This document shows positions 34,260-46,349 of a stretch of DNA of 64,000 nt, one piece after another. Source of the DNA: Hybos culiciformis (Eukaryota > Arthropoda > Insecta > Diptera > Hybotidae). The first letter of the stretch is position 1, and the number at the start of each line of letters is the position of its first letter. The DNA lies in the NCBI GenBank assembly GCA_964007475.1, contig OZ023273.1:12351922-12415921 (forward strand). Direction: 5' to 3'. The translations under genes and the position numbers were made by a program. The notes under the pieces are model-generated. The model had not been told where the DNA came from and did no database searches. It was given only the letters and a program-made list of their open reading frames with translations.

Positions 34260-36856
34260 TGATATCTTTTTGTAACTTTAGAAATACATAAATAAAAAAA
34301 AATAAACTAAATTAAGAAAATATATAATATTAAACTTTATTTATAATATATACCGTGGCGCAATAATGTTATATTTTCATAAAAATAATAATAACAAAAG
34401 ATTAAAAGAAAAATAAACTATGTTTAACTTTTTAACACTACAAGAGGCTGCATGTTACTCTGGAAACATATAAAAGCATTGTCTTGTTTATTTCCGAAAA
34501 AAAAAGAAATAATAATAATAATAACAAAAATAAATAAATACAACAACATCAGGAATATACATATAATATGTACATTATACATATACACTACATATACCTA
34601 ACGTTAATCCTATGATAATGGGTTATATGATGCTTATGTACATATTAAAATAATTACCTTTGTGAATAATATAATGATGGAATATGTTTTTACCACTTTT
34701 TTTTTTCCCTTGCTTTTTTAACTTGCTCTCTCTGTATATTAAAATTTATTACTGCTTTTTTAATAAAATTTAAAGTAGATAAATGTGTTATGCAAAAAGT
34801 AAAGTTATGCTTTATAAATCTTCCTTTCAGTTTCAGTTTGGATGTTTCATAAAAGCTAAAAATTTATTATGAATGCGCTATGCACACAATAAAAATTAAT
34901 TTTATTTTAGACATATATTGCGCGTAAGTCATCTATCACACAATATAGCACATTTGTATATATAAATATATCTTTTGTAATGAATTTTTGGAGATGATAA
35001 AATGTAAGCTCAAAAAGATAAAAAATAAACAAAGTTTTATTTTATACTTATTATAGAGTGAGTACCATTATTAAGTTGAAATAATATTCAGAAACTAAGT
35101 ATATGTCGAATAGACATTTGTTTACATGAGAGTTATGACTAGCATTTTAATTTTATGATTTACTTAAATCCGCAAAAACAAAAGAGTCAATTGCAATAAA
35201 AATATGAGTCTTGAAAACTCAAATTAATTTTTTATTCTATTGACGCCTTGCAATTAGTATTATATTATTTTCAGAAGGATATAAATGTGAATAATTTTTA
35301 AACACGGACTATGTATATTCTTGGAATTTTTCACAATGATTTTTTTTAAATCCAAATTAAATTTTCCAAGAGATTCAAAAATTAATAAGACATCAAATTC
35401 ACGAGAATGGAATTAGTAAATTAAGTAAGTATAATATCTTTAAATCCTTAAATCAGGATAAAATAAATGAATGATAAAAATAAAAAAAAAATATATTTAT
35501 GAAAACAAACATTATATTTTAATGAAAAAATAAAAGAACAAATAAAAATGAAAGGAAAGCGAAAAATAGAAATGTTATGTTGTTGTGATAACTTTCAGTA
35601 CTTTTTGATAATATAATACTAATCTGCCATAAATATAATTAGAGGAAAATCGTGGAGTTACTGTTTAAAATGACTTGTATTTGATGGTGTTATTTCTAGA
35701 ATTGATTTTAGAGGTGAAAAAAAAAAAATTAAAAACTAACTGAAAAACTGAAACTATCTGAAAAGTTTATGTTTACTTTTTTAACGTTTTGAAGTTAACA
35801 TAAACTTAATATGATTCAATTGTGGCTCAGATATCAATTTGTTGCAATTGCTATGATAGAAGAGTATGCAACATAAAGCTAACAAATTTAATAACAATAT
35901 TTAGATAGCTAGGTAAACAAACATATTGTCATAAACCTAAAATTAAAGGGTTTCCACTTACAAAATAGCATATTGTACAATTCCAAAAAGATACCTTTTA
36001 AAATACAAGTTTCATTTATAATAATATATTATAATTTGATTTATTCAGATTTATTTACAAGAAAATATTAAACCTAATAATATTATTAAAAAATAAATTC
36101 AGAAACATTATTTTTACTTGAAATTTAATTCTTATAAAAAATTATTAAATTTTTCAAACTTTACTTAAAAAAAAAAAAAATAATAATAATAACAACATAA
36201 CAAAAAAAAAAGAATATACCTACTAGCTTCCTACAATGGAGAAACTTTTTTTTCTATTTGTGTTAAAATAATTAAAATTTAAAACAAGGATGCAATGCAG
36301 AAGTATATATTTTTCGGAATTTAAGGTTAAAATATTTTCCTTTACTTAATTCTCACTGGATTGTGGTCATTGCTTAAATAAAGTTTCGCCAACATTTACT
36401 GAAAAATATTTAGAAATAAAAAAACAAACATTTTTTTTCACTCATTATTTAAAAAAAAAAAATAGCACTATTTCCAACACTTAAAACCACTTATGCACGT
36501 GGTGTTCACTTACAATACATAGTTCAGATTTACCGTGTTATTATACAATTCCCATATACAGTAAATTTGACCAACCTGATATTGTATTATGTTCAAAAAA
36601 AAAAAATCATTATTTAAGTTAAATAATTTTATGTGCGTTATTGGTATTATAAAGTTAAACTTTTTTATTTATTCATTTAATAATTCAATACACTGAGAAA
36701 AATATTTATTTGTGACAATTATATTTTAATATCAAACTTCTTTATACACAATAAAATTATCATTGAAAGAATAAAAAACATAGTTATGGAATCTATTTTT
36801 CACCAAACAATACAATATCTTATATAATATTACTATAACATTATTAAGTTACCTAA
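34260..36856. other. AT-rich stretch with one exon-like segment
   Basis: Mostly homopolymers and chance frames. At 35374-35423 (plus), an AG after a T-rich run, then an open frame including K-L-I-R-H-Q-I-H-E-N-G-I-S-K-L, then the consensus donor GTAAGTAT, form a possible internal micro-exon. It could not be connected to any other exon. Confidence 0.4.
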
Positions 36857-36930
36857 TTAAATTACATATAAAAAGTCAGAGCTTTGTTGAACTCTTCCTG
36901 GTTTTTGTATTTTATCTGTAATATTTTTAT
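36857..36930 (-). CDS. Candidate terminal exon, unrecognised (partial)
   Basis: On the minus strand a long T tract followed by TTTTTATCCAG gives a strong splice acceptor just upstream (at 36931-36932). Two phases are open. With two bases carried over, 23 codons read K-N-I-T-D-K-I-Q-K-P-G-R-V-Q-Q-S-S-D-F-L-Y-V-I then TAA (36857-36859). In phase zero, 22 codons end E-E-F-N-K-A-L-T-F-Y-M then TAA (36862-36864). Both look more coding-like than background. No domain or upstream exon is identified. Confidence 0.2.
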
Positions 36931-36932
36931 CT

Positions 36933-39900
36933 GGATAAAAATTAAAAAAAAAAAATAAACTTAACAACAAAATATCATTTCAATAAGTTTTATTTGGTCA
37001 CGACTATATTTTCTTTAATCATATAAGATACACACATAGGTATAATTGGTCTGATATCATTTCACTAAATTTAGGCAAAACTAAATTAATTAAGAAAAAA
37101 ATACACAGAAAAAGCTCTCTTGTGGGAAGCTTAATGTGCATCACAATATAAATGAAGATGAAAAAAATAAAAATAAAAAATTTAATATAAAAAATAAAAA
37201 TAAAAACCACACATATTCCATGATATTTATTGCAATAATTATTATTTTTAAGGAAAAATAATGATCAAATTTAACCACACAGAAAAAAAAAGTAAATATC
37301 ATTTTATTTCAACATTCTTATATATTTATTTCAAACATAATAGAATCATATATCTTGATTTTCAGCTTAATTGTGGCTTTAGATGTTGAGAATTATTAAT
37401 TATTCAGGCAAACTTTTCTCTCCATTTTCATTCATATAGTTCATAGCAGAAGCAGCAATATTATATTGTGTGAAAATGTTTTGAAAATGTGTATATGCAC
37501 ATACCTATATTAGGTATTATATTATAATTATGTTGTGCATATTATGTATACTATTTATATACTATTTCTATCTATATTCTTCTTATTATTATTATTATTT
37601 TTTTTTTTTTCTAATAATTTTCTTTCAAAAGAAAGAAATGCATTTTTGGGTAATATATGTAATGGAATAGAAAATATGGGTAAAGAATATTAAACGTTAC
37701 AAGCCATGCAAGGTTTTCTTTAATTTATATAAAATAATAAAGAAAAAAAAAAAAGCAAAATATTTATTATAAGAATAATGTTTGTATAAAAAAAAAAATT
37801 TAATTTTAATCTAAATTGTAATGAAATATTTTGTGTTCATTGAAGTTCAAGTTAAAATTATATAATGTGTAGAGCTTTTTGGATAAGCTTTAGTTTAAAA
37901 AAGAAAATTATTTTGCTATTTATTAAAGTTTAAACTTCATTTCAACTTTTTGTTTAAACTGCAAGTTTTTGTAGATTAAAAATAAATAAATAAAAACTAA
38001 TACACAACATACACAAATTGGGATTATCTCACAGTGGTGTTTTAAGGTTTCGATCTCAGTATATAATTAGTTTTAGTTTTTATGTGCACTGTAGTGTCTT
38101 GATTTTAATTTTCTTAATTTACAAATATTTTTAATAAATCTTTTTTTCATATTGTTCATTTTTAACTAACTCCATTTCTAAAAAATTTACAGCAGGATAT
38201 CAAAGGAATAAAATCAGACATAAATTAAGACTTGGATGGAAAAATTACACATACGAATTTAATTAAATTAATAATTAACACAAATAGAACGTGTTAGTAT
38301 CAGATTCAAATGTCAATTACTGTACCCACAGTCCAAAATCAATTAGCGTTAGCGTCATAATAGAGATGAGATAAATATGTTTCCTGATAAATTCTTAAAA
38401 CTACATATTTGTGGAAAATGATAAATCATAGTTCTAATAAATGAAAGACATTCTTAAAAAAAAGAAAAGTTATTGTAGTATATTGTATATAGGCTTAATA
38501 TTATTTCGACAAAATCAATTTACTGTTTATTTTGAAAGAAATTAAGACATAAAAGATAGTTAAGTAATTAAAAAATGTCTTTATCAATTTATTTTATGAA
38601 TATGAATAATTTTTTTTTTTAAAATTATATATTTTATACATTCTTTAGGTGTTTTCATTTTCACTTATCAGAATCAAAATATCTATAAAAATGTTTTATA
38701 AATTTATTCGTTTTTCTCATAGTGTTTCTTCTTCCTTTTTTAAGGGTAAAGGAAATTAGTATGCAAGAAGTTCTTTCGGTTATTATAGAAAATATGTGTA
38801 TTGTAGATGTACTATAGTGCAGAAACTTTTAAGACTTTTATAAAACTATATACACAAAAGTGAGAAAAACGTTTGAAAATATCTAAAAAGAAAAACTAAA
38901 ATGAATTTTTAGTTCTTAGTAAAAATTTTTTTTTTGTTCAATTTTCTGAATAAAAATATGAAAATTACATAAATTTGCGGCTTTCTTTTTATAATAACTT
39001 TGCAAATTGATATTTCATATGAATTAATTTGAAATGGGATTAAAGATCCATTTTCATTTCGAAAAATGTACTAGAGCAAATAAAATAGAGTGGTTTATTA
39101 TATTAATTTATTTGTGAACTTTCATTATAACAGATTTATATAATATATTTATTTACTTAATTACATATATTATGAATTTTTAAATAAATTATTAAATTTT
39201 ATTTTTTAATTTTAAAGTACTATGCTATAAATTTTAAAAATTTATAGAATTCATTGAGAAATAATTAATTAATTGACATAAGGGCAAACCTCCTTTACTC
39301 CATTTAATATTTTTTAATTAAGGGCATTTTTAGTTTATTATATGAAATTAATTTTTTATATTCCAACTAGCTGTGCTTTTGCCTTTATTATAAACCTAAG
39401 CGCGGTCCTCAATAATAAGTATACGTTAATAGTTTTGGAAAATAATCAAAACAATAAATAAAGTTTCAAACCACTCTAAAATTTCATAAATTTGCATTTT
39501 TCTTACCAAAATTAAGGTATTAAGAATATTATTATTTTTAAAAAAAAATTTTATGAAACAAAAAATTGATTATAAAATAATACCCAAAGTTTTTTTTTTT
39601 CTTTTAATAAAATCAGAAATTTGAATTTTTTCATAAGCTTAAGAGAAAATATATAAGTACATTTTTTAAGAAATTATACTTAAGTTGGAAAGATGTTGCA
39701 TTAAAAATTATGTCATTGGTTCCGGTTTTCTTAGTTTCATTTATACATAGGTACTGAATGAAATACATAAAACATTGTATTTATTTTTCGATATACATAG
39801 CATACATACTTACTTATAATATTAAAATATATCCATCATCTTCGTAAATAATCTTCATAAATCTTAAAAAAAAAAATTCGTATTGATTATAGGAAATTGA

Positions 39901-40812
39901 TTAAAATATTAAAGAATATATGTATGTACCTGAATATGAAGCTTTAAAAATTATTGCTCCAAGAATAACAAAGCCTCGATAAAATTTTAATTTATAAGCC
40001 TTATTGGCGGTGAATTCGATTCACGCTGTTTGACAATATTTCTTAGTTAATATTTTCTTATTTTCTTGTAATCATTGTTTTTATATTTTACTTATATATT
40101 TTTTATATTCTACATAATCGAGACTTTATTTTTGAGATTTTATTTTTGAAATACGGAAACCAGACATTAGAAATAATTGTCAAACTAATATTATGTTTTA
40201 GATTCACCTCAAAACGAAGTCTGAATATGCACTCACTTATTTTTATCACATTTGGTCGCATTTGAATTTTTTTGAATAACTTTAAAATATAAATATATTA
40301 TTTTTAAATGTAATGTTAGTTTTTCTTTTGAGAAGTACTAAGTGTCTTTTACCTTGGCTGCATTGAAATTACCCCCCGATTATGTTCAAACAGTAGGAAT
40401 TTTAAGAAAAAATAAAAGATTTCCCATTTGTATTTAATCAGTGAAACGGAGGTATGTTTATATTATTTATGTAAATACAATATGCATACATTCATTTAAA
40501 GGAAAATTATTTTCTAATAAAATTTTCATAATAATCTTACGGAAGAATTATTTCTTGCAACAAAATAATAATATGAACACGTTTTAAAAACTTGTTATTT
40601 AAAATATTTATTAATATTACTATTTTATTTAATTTTTGTTTTTGTTTCTTGAAAAACACAAATTTAATGTAGAAACAAGTACAAAATCGTACTATATGCA
40701 TACATACACAATTAATTATACATATGTATATCTAGATCTATACATTATATAACCATCATACTTATGTTTAAAATCATAATAATATTTATTATTACAAACA
40801 AAAAGATACAAT
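36933..40812. other. AT-rich non-coding stretch
   Basis: No gene. A small hairpin GTGAAT/ATTCAC occurs near 40010-40024. Confidence 0.5.
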
Positions 40813-40820
40813 ATTTAATA

Positions 40821-41166
40821 GGGACCCTCCATAATGTCTACGACATAATGTCTACGACATAATGTCTACCAAAGAAAACTTTTTGTCGTTTTCAAAACGA
40901 CATAAGGTCTATATACTTTCTGACATAGATTTTGGATGCATGTTATGTTCTTTTAAGAACAACTTAAAGTTTGTGGACATTATGTCGTTAATTTCGTTAA
41001 ATGTTATAACGTTTTTTTTGTAAAAAATATTATTTGATAAATTATTGTTTCGAAACTAATGCGGAGGGGGTCTGTTAATTAGTCAGCTGTCAGCTACCAA
41101 AAAACAAACCACATAATGACTGTATCTGTATACATTATGTCGTAGACGTTTTGTTTTGGAGCCTAC
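40821..41166. mobile_element. 346-bp non-autonomous DNA element with 8-bp target duplication
   Basis: ATTTAATA flanks both sides (40813-40820 and 41167-41174). The ends are degenerate inverted repeats (GGGACCCTCC at the left; the right reads inversely as GTAGGCTCC) followed by the shared inner motif GTCTACGACATAATGT. The left end holds three tandem 14-bp copies of ATAATGTCTACGAC (40831-40870), and more ACATTATGTCGT-type copies occur inside. A perfect 19-bp hairpin TGTCGTTTT-c-AAAACGACA lies at 40884-40902. There is no reading frame. Eight-bp duplications occur in hAT, P and Merlin-type elements, and the superfamily is unresolved. Confidence 0.8.
40831..40870 (+). repeat. 14-bp tandem repeat, 2.9 copies
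   Basis: ATAATGTCTACGAC is repeated at 40831, 40845 and 40859 (last copy partial), forming the left subterminal region of the surrounding element. Confidence 0.85.
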
Positions 41167-44140
41167 ATTTAATATGAGAAGTATACATAAGCAAATTGTT
41201 ATTTAAAATTAACGTATTTCCGCCTAATCCTAAATGTATAAAACACCAGACTATAACATTTACTTTATTTATGCAAAAAGAATTATTTAAGTAAAATAGA
41301 TCGGAAAATTGATTGTAAATTTTGTAAATGCTTGAAGCAAATAAAAAAAAAATTATTTTGTTCCTAATTTGTCACAAATCGTAATCATTTAATAGAGAAT
41401 AACGTATAAAGCTGCAATTTCGCCTGTAATTTATACTCATAAAGGAACACTGTCCAATTTAAATACTCATAATGTGGAATATTTACCACAAAACCATTAA
41501 TCCTAGAATTGACATGGCCTTAAATATTTAAAGAAACAAAGTAGGTACGGGTTTAGTAGATAGTAGACAAGGGGACTAAATATAAAATTTTAACATAAAT
41601 TATATGTCAATTTTTCGTTATAGCACTTAAATGTCGGATTCTTATTTCGATTGATGCATTAAAAATATCGACTCAATCCTCTAAACTTTTTGTAAGCATA
41701 ATCAGAAAATTTTAAATCAAATTTTATTTAAATAACTTCAAGCTTATGAATAATTAATAAATTCAATGCTTTTACTTCGATTTAAATACTCTATTAAACC
41801 TGTTTGTTGAAATTTTTATTAATGAAAGATTTTCAACCTCTATAATTATATTTGAATTTATTTTTGATCGTTTTCGTTTAGAATTACTTTAATAAAAATT
41901 TATCAACATATAAATAATATTATTTTTATTTTAATGTTATTATTTGGAAAGGAAAGCACAAGATGAAAGGGTTTTAAGTTAAAATATATAAATCCATCAA
42001 TTTCCGTTTAATATACACCAACATGATTTTCATCCGAAACGGAAATTTAGAAAATTATTTACGTATTTATTTCTTTGCAGCTTGCTTTTATTATATAAAA
42101 TAACATTATCTAAAATTAGAAAATCTTACAATACACATTTTATCTGAAAATGTTTATAAAAATTATATTATGCCTTATAATATTAAATATATATTTCTAT
42201 CTACATTAACAACATCAATGTTCTAATTAAAGTTTTGACACATTCATTATTGTTTTTCAATTTTATTACTTTTAAATCAGAGATTTATAAAAAAAAAGGA
42301 ATTACAAAATTATAATAATTGGTTGGAAGATATTGTGTTGAGTGGAAAACAAGAACCGTTTTGTACCTACACTCTGTATTTTGATCGTTGATATTTTTCT
42401 TTTACATCCAAAAATCAAGCTTGACCAAAATAATGCTTTAAGAGAGAAAAAGTTTAATTTATACAATATATTTACAATTTTATTTTTTTAAACTAACGTA
42501 GTAAATTAATATTGGACTACCGACTAAAATCCTTAACCTTCTTGACTGCCAACAGAATATCCACGGCACCAAATTTCGGCATTACTTCGTATGCATTACT
42601 TGAGTTAACATACATCATCGTCAAACATGTCACCATTTTTTCAAACATTCTTATTTTTAACCCAAACTATGCAAAAAAAAAAAAAAACGTATAAATAAAA
42701 TCCTTTTTTTTCGTTACATAATAAAATTGTTCATTTCCGTAAAATACATTATTTTATTAAAGCTTTTAAAACCTTTGATTATCTTATGTAATATATCTTT
42801 ACTATGACATAAAAAGTTTTTTTTTTATGACAATATTTTCAATTTTTAATTCCACCTCAAACACTAATAAAATATAATCAAATTACTCTTATTAGGTCTT
42901 TTAAATTTTAAATTTTAATATTAATGTTACAACAATGTAACCGAGAAAGGTTTATGCACATTAGGTATATCGTATATATATTTTAAAGAACATTTATTGA
43001 AATCTCAAAAGTGATTTGACATTAAATTGCTATAATACGCTTTTATGTATATTAGTAACAAAAAATGAAAGTAAAGGTTATACATTTTTCATCGAGAGAA
43101 GATATTACGAATTGTCGCATTAATTGAGTATACTTTTCTTTTCTGATTAAATAACACGTCAACATGATAATGATCCTCAAATACATAAAATCTTTCACTA
43201 ATTCTGTAAAAAATATGATCTGTGTCTTTAAATCTCTAAATATACCCAATTTTTCTTGGATTAAGTTATTTCTGCAATTCCAATATCAATATTATCACAC
43301 CAGATAGACATTTCGAAATAAACAAAAATATTGAATATTGAATTTATTTGTGATTGATATGTAGAAACTGTCTAATTTTAACTTATATATTTAAAATTTA
43401 AGCATATAACTTAAAGAAGTCGCAGTGGCTCGGTGAACTCATAAATTTTAAAATTTCTAAATCATGTTAATCGTTATATTGATATTTGTTCAAAAATATA
43501 AATTTTGCCTTAAATCTGTTGATTATATTAATTTGTTTATAACACATTAATGATAATTAATTTATTTTTTTTAATTGCTTTTTGTACACTTTATTTAGAC
43601 AAAAGTATAGATTCTATGTGCATCAAATATTTATGTACATATGTAAGTAAAAAAAGTATTAGTCATTCCACTGGTAATTTGTTTTGATCGTACAAAATTC
43701 CCTTACAAATTCACATTAAATCAGCATTATATTAATAAAAAGATGTTTAATCAAAAAAAAATATGTATACTGATTTTGTATAGTACGCATATTATAAATG
43801 AAAATCTGATTAAATTTTTTTTCTATATAATATCCTTTTTTAAACTCTTTATGACAAACTCTTTACGCATTAGAATATTCATTAGTATATTATATTATAT
43901 ATATTTTTTTTTTATTCATAAAAATTAATTCTCTTTATGCGTATACGTATACATTTAAAATCAGTATGAGGGTTTAAGTTTAGATACATTATATGATGAT
44001 GGTTATTTTATAATTTAACTCCCTTTTTACTATACAGCAATAACCTGCAACCATTATAAAAATATTAAAACACTTTTCAAAATTTTTTTTAAAAAAAAAG
44101 GTTCATATTTTGTTGATCAACTTTTTCGAAAATGTAATGC

Positions 44141-44178
44141 ACGTACTGTCTCTGTTCTGCATTATGCAGACAGTACGT
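44141..44178. other. Perfect 11-bp stem hairpin
   Basis: ACGTACTGTCT (44141-44151) pairs with AGACAGTACGT (44168-44178). The loop contains the smaller palindrome TCTGCATTATGCAGA, so two nested or alternative stems are possible. The outer flanks AATGT and ACATT also pair. No pyrimidine-rich or terminator-like context is present. Confidence 0.7.
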
Positions 44179-44795
44179 ACATTGAGAAATTCAAATAATT
44201 AGATATTGAGAATACGATGAATATGTACTTCAAAAGAGAATTTCCTAATCTGAATATATATTGTCTCAAGATATGGATAAAAACCCTTTTCAAAATGATA
44301 AGAAAAAGTAAAATTTAGACTTAGAGCTTTAAATACAAGCCTTTTATGTTATTTATCTTCTTAGTACGATCTTATTAGAGTGTTCTTTTTACTCAAATTA
44401 ATTTTTAAATTATAATGTAACTCATACACGTCACATAAAAAAAAACATTGAAGGATAATATAGTTATAGACTTGTTAAATTATATTGGCACTTATACAAA
44501 ATAGTTCCCATAATTTAATTTAAAATAAAAAAGCGGAAGTTGAAACAAAATTTTAAAGTTTGTAGAATAATTTTTTGTGTATATTTTTTATGTATTTTTT
44601 TTTTTTTTTTTGAAAAATTTATAATAAATATTAAAGACTTCTTTTTTTTTCTACCTTTTATTAATGATGCTAATCCCATGGACAAATTTATAACCATGTG
44701 GTATGTTATTCAAAAATCATTTTATATATACATATGTGCAAAGTACATAAATATATGTATATAAACAAATAGTATAATTTCCTTGAAAATACACC

Positions 44796-44818
44796 ATCAT
44801 CATCGGTATGATGATGAT
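44796..44818. other. Perfect 9-bp stem hairpin
   Basis: ATCATCATC and GATGATGAT surround the loop GGTAT. It is built from trinucleotide repeats and may come from an inverted microsatellite. Confidence 0.7.
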
Positions 44819-46238
44819 TTTAAGTTTTGTTTTTGTGTGTCCATTGTGTCCATGTATATATTTGGTTTTAAAAGAATTAAAATAAATATTATCATAATAT
44901 TTAATTTTGGACTTTTGTGAAAGCAAAATTATGTTTTAAGGTTTTTTTTTTTTTTTCAATTTTATTATTTAGAACAATTTTTTTCTTTTCTAACCTAAAA
45001 TAGATTTATGAATCTCTTTGCACACATATTCATGCTACAGATATTTTTTTTCCGGTAATTTAATGGGTACGCAAAAATTTTTGACATTAGATGACCATTA
45101 CATTTCAATGCCTAATAGCTACTTAGAGGAAGGAAAAATATATAATTTTAGAATTTTTGTGTAAAATTTTAGTTATTAAAGATTTTATAACCTTAAATTG
45201 TAATATGTATTCTAATTTTTTACATTCCATCCGTTTCTTGAGGTAATACATATATGCAAAAAAAAGTTGTGGAAAACTTTTCGAATAAATTGGATTGTAA
45301 AGTAACAAGTAATTTTCAATGCGGGAATAATAATTAGATAATGATGGAAAAAGAAAACTAGGATCGGTTTTTAGGATGTAAAAATTTGTTAACTCAATAT
45401 TTTGAAAAAAAAAAAATTTTTTTTATTTTTTCTTAAATTGCTCATAATGATTATTTAGTATGAAATACATTAGTGCTCTAAACATTCTGAAATCTGACCA
45501 CCAAAAAATGACATGAAATTTTGAATTCATCCAAATAACTTGGTTTTCGCACACATTCGACGAATTCTATATAACATTTCCTTTTTAATTGCAAATCGTG
45601 TAACAATATTTTTACTAAACACGACATTTGTTGAACTTTTTTTGTATGGAACATTTTACTCTGCTAATATTTGAATTGAAATTCTTCTTGGATACTTTTT
45701 AGGTTTGTAGTATTTAAAAAAAAAATTTATTTACGATGACATAGCGAAAAAAAAAATAACCAGAGTTACAAACTTTTCCGTTTGAACAAGTCTACAAGCA
45801 ATCACACTATTGAGTTGCGAAAAAATAATCACGTGAATCTAAATTTCCAATCAATATCCAATTTTGATTATCGTTTTAATAAATTACTCACTTATTCAGA
45901 TGACTTAATTTGTTATAAAGAAAAGGAATGATCAGAAGTTTATTATTTAACCTTAAATCCCACTTAAGTTAATTTAAATACACATAGTACGTTATCCGTG
46001 ATTGCATTGTAATATTATTATTAAACATGATAATAACTTCAAATCAAAAATTAAAAGTTTCACCTTCTCTATTCAAATAAAAATTGATGAGCCTGAATTT
46101 TGTTAATTAAACTTCTGGGTAAACTGAATACGACGCAAACGTTTATGACGCGAAGACGGTATAATTATAATTTTTCCGATTATATTGGACTTCGTCAAAA
46201 CTTTCAAAATTCATGTTGAGTATTTCTATAGTTAATAA

Positions 46239-46349
46239 TTATATAAATGGTTATTGTACCAATTATACAAATTTATTACTTTACTGAAAATGATAAAGTG
46301 TGTTGCCCAAGATGATACCGGTCGCACCGTATTAAAGTTGGATCTTTAA
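46239..46349 (+). other. Coding-like GC-richer patch, possible exon or gene remnant
   Basis: A 36-codon frame without stops ends C-V-A-Q-D-D-T-G-R-T-V-L-K-L-D-L then TAA, using GC-rich codons (GCC, ACC, GGT, CGC) rare in this window. An overlapping frame offers a 22-codon ATG peptide (M-V-I-V-P-I-I-Q-I-Y-Y and on, ending V-C-C-P-R). There is no clear splice acceptor or known domain. It may be a fragment of a decayed gene or transposon, or a conserved non-coding element. Confidence 0.2.

Larger units (their letters stand above)
41175..46238. other. AT-rich stretch with two perfect hairpins
   Basis: No supportable gene. The 42494-42694 plus-strand frame (L-K-S-L-T-F-L-T-A-N-R-I-S and on) sits in a GC-richer patch but has no ATG. 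Hairpins lie at 44141-44178 and 44796-44818. Confidence 0.5.

Noticed and set aside
42494..42694. Possible C-terminal remnant of an insect chemoreceptor (T-Y-I-I-V near the end)
   Set aside because: Similarity to the gustatory-receptor T-Y-x-x-x-L-x-Q-F ending is too loose, the final Gln-Phe is missing, and there is no ATG or clear acceptor.
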